Shown here: piece after piece, positions 59,041-64,000 of the stretch | How positions within the stretch are numbered: position 1 is the first letter of the stretch | Layout of the letters: the number at the start of each line of letters is the position of its first letter | From: Paulownia fortunei | Taxonomy: Eukaryota; Streptophyta; Magnoliopsida; Lamiales; Paulowniaceae | Length of the DNA stretch: 64,000 bases | Direction of reading: 5' to 3' | Assembly: GCA_019321725.1 (NCBI GenBank) | Contig: CM033124.1 | Coordinates: forward strand, 3,348,001-3,412,000 | Position numbers and translations under genes: made by a program | Notes under the pieces: generated by a model | What the model saw: the letters and a program-made list of their open reading frames with translations, nothing else | Database searches by the model: none | Told to the model about the DNA's origin: nothing

Positions 59041-59640
59041 TGGTCCTTAACTCTTACGTCCTTGGCTAAAGCTAGATGAATGTTGAGTTGGTTTTATACC
59101 AATAATTCGTATGTCTTTTGATTAATATTTTATTTATATTTAAGTATTTATATTACTTTTATGGATTTAGTTTGAAATTTTGTAGGTAATGGTAAAAGGA
59201 GAGGAAAATAGAAAAAAATATAAAACTTGGTTAAAATTTAGAAGGACTTGTTGTATGGTGGTATTGAGGGTAGTGTTCGTATTTCAATCATAACTCTTTG
59301 ATCTCACTTTGGCTTGATTATTAAACCATTGGAAAGCTACGAGATTTATCTATAACTTCTATATATATATATATATCATAAAATCTAGTTCATTCGATTT
59401 TAATGAGAAAAAATAGGTTAAAAAGTCTGCACTTAACTGAAACTTTCTAGTATAAAATATTTTGGTATTATGGACACAACTCTTTCTACAGATTTCATAT
59501 CGAATTGATTTAAGTGGCTATAGAAAGCTAAGACACAGAGATGTAATTCATTAGAAGATACTAAAAGTTAATTAATTCTAAAAAGAGGTCAAATATTAGT
59601 TGAAAAGACTAAACACTATCAAATCACTGAAACAAAGGAG
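59041..59640. other. Spacer, no gene seen
   Basis: AT-rich, with an (AT)n run at about 59360-59377. Confidence 0.45.
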
Positions 59641-59658
59641 AAAAAAGTACAACAACGA

Positions 59659-59772
59659 TGCCTAGGCACCAAAGAAAATAGAGAGCACGGTGCCTAGGTA
59701 CCAAAATAGGGCGTTTAGGCATTAAAAGCAGAAGAAATGGCGTATAGGAACCACTAGTCAGTGCCTAGGCAC
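59659..59772. repeat. Spaced palindromic TGCCTAGGCA motifs
   Basis: The palindrome occurs at 59659-59668 and within GTGCCTAGGCAC at 59761-59772, with decayed versions at 59691-59700, 59711-59722 and 59740-59752. Spacings are about 20-35 bp. Confidence 0.75.
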
Positions 59773-60029
59773 TGTAAAGCAGAAAAGTATGGTCAAAATG
59801 GGAATTTTGCCCTCTTTAGAACATCTCACATCCAATTTAAGGATTCCAAAAGCCTCTAAGAAGGGAAATCAGATAGAGAAGGGGGAGAGAAGAGAGAACA
59901 TGACAAGAAAAGAAAGAAAAGAAGGGAAGAAGGCAAGAAGAAAAGGAGAGAAATTCTTCCAAGATTGAAGAAGAAAACATCTATAAGGGAAGAAACTCAT
60001 CCTCTTTAAAGTTTTATTTTTATTTTTCT

Positions 60030-60560
60030 CTTTCTCTCTTTTATTATGTTCATGAATATTATTAAGTTGTTATTCATTTTTACCATCATGAACTATTTTT
60101 TTTAGGATTCTGATGTAATCTAATTAAAATATTTAGAATATTCGTATCAATTTAATTCTTAATTTATTTTTCAACTTGAGTTATCTACATAATTCTTAAT
60201 ACTTTCAATTACTTGGCCACTAATTGAATGATTTGATAATCATATTGACCCGGGAGGTGATATATGTGTTGAGTTCTGTATGTAGAAAACCATAATTGCA
60301 TGTGATATAGGAATATACTTGCATGGTTTGTGTAATTTATGAATTGTTGATTGTTGATTGTTGTAATTCACATAGGAATATAATAAGTTAGTAATTAATG
60401 ATATTTTCGTTAGACCTCGGGAGAGACTAGTGGATAATTTAGAAATTTTCAACTATCACTTAGGAAATAAATTGAGATTGATGAGATAAATTATTTAATT
60501 CGAAATAATTATGATGAAATCATAACTCTAGGCTTTTAAGTTATTGAATTCCATCATTTA
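60030..60560 (+). repeat. LTR/leader-type repeat, copy B (related to 40022-40745)
   Basis: Same ordered blocks as copy A, including TCATGAA, GGGAGGTGA and AAATTGAGATTGATGAGATAnATTATT. Here it belongs to, or lies upstream in, the element whose 3' LTR starts at 61703. Confidence 0.7.
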
Positions 60561-61692
60561 TTGCTTTTGATTATTTGTTTAATTTAGTTGGATTTAGTTT
60601 ATAACTATTAACACATTCTTGCATTTATTCAAATGAAATTAAAGTTAACATAATTTCGATAACAAAATCCACAACAATGAATATTAGACGAGGGTTTTGA
60701 AAAATTCCCAAGAGTCATAAAGACTAGAAAATGGAGACATAGATATTAACTCAAATAAGGTTTGGACTAATAATCTACGCCCTATACTTAATCAAGAGAT
60801 TAGCAGATGGAAGGACCGTAGTAGTATGGTATTCGTAATTTGAAATAGGTTCGTTATTTTTTGACCTATATCTAAGTAATCATGATGCGTTGCTAGATGC
60901 TTTCCATGACATGTGGATTCTTCAAATTAATGAATTAATTCTATATTTTTTTATTGGAATGATTAATTGGAGCAATTTAATTGTTCATTTAAGTCGCAAG
61001 AGTTGTGAACCACTTGCTAGCTTATTGGTGAACTTTAGCGGTCACGCACAAAGTTGGATAAGTCCATTTTTATCTAGAATAATATTCTAATAATTGGATA
61101 AATTAATTAATTGTGATTAATTTATTGAGCCTTAAATTAATTAAATTATCGATTTAACCCAATTAAATTATAGAATTATTCAATTACACCTAATAGAGAT
61201 CAGAAAGCCTAAGTGAAACTAATTAATTTGTAATTGGATCAATTAATTGAATATGACCAATTTATTTTATGTGATAAATTAAATCAATTGATGTGATTAA
61301 TTGAATGAAACTTTGATTATTGGGCTTATAGGAATCCCATTAGGAAATTTAATTAGAGAATTAAAGTTTCCTAGATAATAACATAGTCCTAGTGTGAACA
61401 TTAGGAAGGGGAATAAGGAAAGGAGTAGTCCAAACCCTAAAAGGGTTAACACTTAAGGGGAGTAATACAAGTAGCCCATAGGCCATTCCTAGTTCCTAAA
61501 AGCCGCCAGTTGTTTCTTCTTTCATACATCCCTCTTCTTTTATAAAAAAGGTGATGTTCCACCTGTTTTATTAAAGTTTCTTTTTTATTCACCAAATTTA
61601 ATTAAGAGTTAAACTTCACTCAAATATTCTATATTTTAATTAGGATCTTGAATTTATTAGCATAAATTTGAAGATTTGTGGAGGGTACTATT
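60561..61692. other. Probable internal DNA of an LTR element, no coding frame
   Basis: No gag or pol motif was recognised. The stretch ends in a purine-rich tract before an LTR start, so it is inferred to be the 3' part of a non-coding or decayed element. Confidence 0.4.
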
Positions 61693-61700
61693 AGAGGGGG
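61693..61700 (+). other. Polypurine tract
   Basis: AGAGGGGG directly before TGTGTAATACCC, in the position expected for a 3' LTR junction. Confidence 0.6.
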
Positions 61701-61702
61701 TG

Positions 61703-64000
61703 TGTAATACCCGAACCTCGCGCTACTCACCTTACCAATATAGTTCATGCATTTCATGCTACGTATGTATCATTTGCATTTTTAATTGATATTTCATAAT
61801 GTACTATATTTTATATGATGGTTTTAATAATTAAACTTTTGAAATTGTCACCGATATTGGTTTCCAAATTATTTAACCTAATCAGTTGAGTTGGTACTAA
61901 AATACGAGAATTTAGGTGCCAACTATCAAATACCATTACGATATATGTAAGTGAAAGGTAGCATCGTTGTGTTTATCGGTGTAGAATAAACTATGCAAAT
62001 AAATTAATTAGGGAGAAAATAATAACAATAACGGTAATAATAATAATAAAAGAAAGTAAGGACATTACCATATTAATTATGAGGGTGTATTTTTTTTAAT
62101 ATAAAATAAATTTGGGGGCTTATAAATAAATATATATAAAAATAAATAAATAATATTATGTATTAATTATATATAAAAATATAATATATAAATATATATA
62201 TACCCCTGTGTAGATGTACGAAATATATATGTATATATATATAAGTATATGGTGTGTAGTATAATATATAAATACATATGTAAATAAGTATATGGTGTGT
62301 AATATAATATATATATATATATACATATAGGTATACACGTGTAGTGTACAAATATATATATGATAAGGATAAGTATAATATATATATACACATATAGGTA
62401 TACACGTGTAGTGTATACTTATATATATATGATCAAGATAAGTATATATATATTATATTATATTAGATTTCTTTAATACTAATGTTAAGGATAAATATAT
62501 ATAATATATTACATTATGTTTTCTTAATAGTTAAGCTATTATAAAACACACACCACACAAACACACGCTACAGCAAAGGAAAGGAAAAGAGAAGAAAAAA
62601 AAGGGGGAAGAAGAAATAGCATGAACAAACCAAACTTCCATCGTAGAAATTTGAGAAGATTTTAGATAAGTCCCTTCTTATTTTTGTACGGATAAAAATA
62701 TATATTTATGCCGTTTATTTCTAATTTGAAAGAAAGTTTTTGATTCAAATTAACTAGTTATCTTCTTGTGAGACAATAATTAATACACACCTTTAATTCA
62801 AAATTAGTTACAAAAATTTGATTTTATTATCCCGTATTAATTAGATAAAATAGGTAATTTAATTGAGGAATTTGTTACGTGGATTATAACACATCAATTA
62901 GATAATATTAAAATGAATTCGAGATGAAAAATTAAGGTATTTAAAAGGTTCTAATTAGTGTGAGTATAAATTTTATGGTTTAATTGTTATTTAATTAAAT
63001 TTAAGATTTAAGACCCCTTATGAGATTTGATATAGAAACCCATTGATTAAGAATGAAAATTAATACGTTATACTTTTACAAGCAGCCTTATATCTAAGGT
63101 TAGGGAGGAGAATCTTGTTAACCTTCATTAGTATATCAAAGGTGAAAGGTAAGTAAAAATCTATTTGCAACTATAATGTATGGACATAGTATTTTGTACA
63201 TTATCTATATTAAATGTGATCCTTGTGTCTTGATGTGTGTATTATGAGTATTATACAGACCTTATAGTGCTTATGTTGCTTGTATGATGGTATATAGGAT
63301 TCGTTGTGTCATTGGACATGTTATTCATCAGCAGTTATATGTACATGCATAAAACGTGCTTATAGTTGAGGTTTTTGGTACTCATGACATTGTTTTCAGA
63401 ATGAAAATATTTTGGTTGGCCACTACTAATGTACCGAGGCCCATGTGTGGCTTATTTATATGATATTTGGGGCGCCGCGAGTATTACTTCTTAGAGAATC
63501 ATAGGGGTTGACAGGGGGTATGCCTTTGATGGTCACGAGAGGTGGACCATTTGACTGTGCCCTTATCGATGCCGCTGGTGGGAAGACTTCTGGAGGGTCA
63601 CAGGGGAAGACAGGGGGTGAACTTTTGGTGATCTCAGGAGATAGCCCCCAGACTATATCGATCTATTTATGACCATGTGATTATTGATATTGTTAAGAGT
63701 TCTATCCGGTACATAGTAGGTGGGCCAAGAGCCCAGTAATGAAAAATAATTTTGAATGAACTATTTTTATGCATAAGTTTGCATTCTTGTCATGATCTCA
63801 TAGAAATGCATTGTATTTATGTTGGATTATCCCTTTAGCATGCATGATTTTCATTTATTAAGCATTAGCTCACGTAGTTCATGCATTGTAGGTGAGTTTG
63901 ATGATATTTGAAGCCATGGACTTGTTGAGTGAACGGCTGGAGGTCCTACAGGTTCTGAGGATTAGTGTACATGTGTGACGACCTGTTGGAATGGTTGTTA
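61703..64000 (+). repeat. Long LTR, runs off the window
   Basis: Starts TGTAATACCCG after a polypurine tract. From 62655 it matches the hAT-nested fragment at 36570-38199, whose end GGGGGTATTATA is the expected mirror of this start. Together they suggest an LTR of about 2.6 kb. No coding frame is present; the AT-rich frames at 62156-62405 come from simple repeats. Confidence 0.7.
62160..62460. repeat. AT-rich minisatellite-like stretch in the long LTR
   Basis: Contains repeated AAGTATATGGTGTGTA (about 62242 and 62287) and ACATATAGGTATACACGTGT (62323 and 62390, 67 bp apart) between (AT)n runs. The equivalent part is absent from the nested copy at 36.6 kb. Confidence 0.8.

Noticed and set aside
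62156..62405. Tyr/Ile-rich minus-strand frames
   Set aside because: Translation of (AT)n and related simple repeats.
1..64000. tRNA or rRNA genes, organelle DNA insertions
   Set aside because: No cloverleaf-like or rRNA segment and no plastid or mitochondrial gene was recognised on reading both strands; a dedicated search was not possible.

Overview
The window is nuclear DNA of a flowering plant, most likely a eudicot. It is very AT-rich, most of its length is LTR retrotransposons and DNA transposons in various states of decay, and the only complete-looking host gene is split by an intron. I cannot name the species. A run of exactly 100 N at 39922-40021 is a scaffold gap.

Layout. 1-11.7 kb: a decayed Sirevirus-type Ty1/copia element (gag, protease, integrase, RT, RNase H, then an extra 'envelope-like' reading frame) between LTRs. 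Its right LTR (10324-11415) is followed by a second primer-binding site and a second gag start, so the order is LTR-internal-LTR-internal. 11.7-14 kb: a chromovirus-like LTR with its own primer-binding site interrupts that second copy. 14-17.2 kb: a probable non-autonomous CACTA-type element with subterminal GCGACGAAA/GTCGCTAAA motifs. 17.2-19.5 kb: AT-rich DNA with no gene. 19.5-28.5 kb: a Ty3/gypsy element of the Tat group, cut off at its 5' end, with a second RNase H domain, a 69-bp tandem array after pol and a long decayed antisense reading frame. 28.8-30.5 kb: a phosphoglycerate-mutase-like (AT74H-type) gene on the minus strand, two exons, 306 codons. 30.8-32 kb: a long-armed foldback element. 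34.5-39.6 kb: a hAT element with a perfect 8-bp target-site duplication, itself interrupted by part of a large LTR. 40-41.5 kb: repeat and gypsy pol debris. 43.6-46.5 kb: a truncated LRK10-like receptor kinase, a duplicated 0.6-kb segment and a broken copy of the mutase gene's first exon. 47.7-51.0 kb: a copia element with TSD ATAAG that has lost RT and RNase H. 51.6-52.7 kb: a minus-strand solo LTR of the Sirevirus family with TSD GAATT. 52.8-53.2 kb: a second probable solo LTR. 54.8-56.4 kb: a symmetric foldback element with three repeat modules per arm. 58.5-59.0 kb: half of a relative of the 30.8-kb foldback. 59.6-64 kb: the end of another LTR element and its long 3' LTR, which runs off the window.

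How it fits together. No pathway or operon is present. The window records insertions, nested insertions, LTR-LTR recombination and deletions around one host gene. I found no convincing new functional system. The most unusual items are the modular foldback (54.8-56.4 kb), the Tat antisense frame with its 69-bp array, the two mutase loci with different upstream DNA, and the hAT element whose insertion and coding loss can be explained by one deletion. All repeat identities and boundaries were judged by eye.
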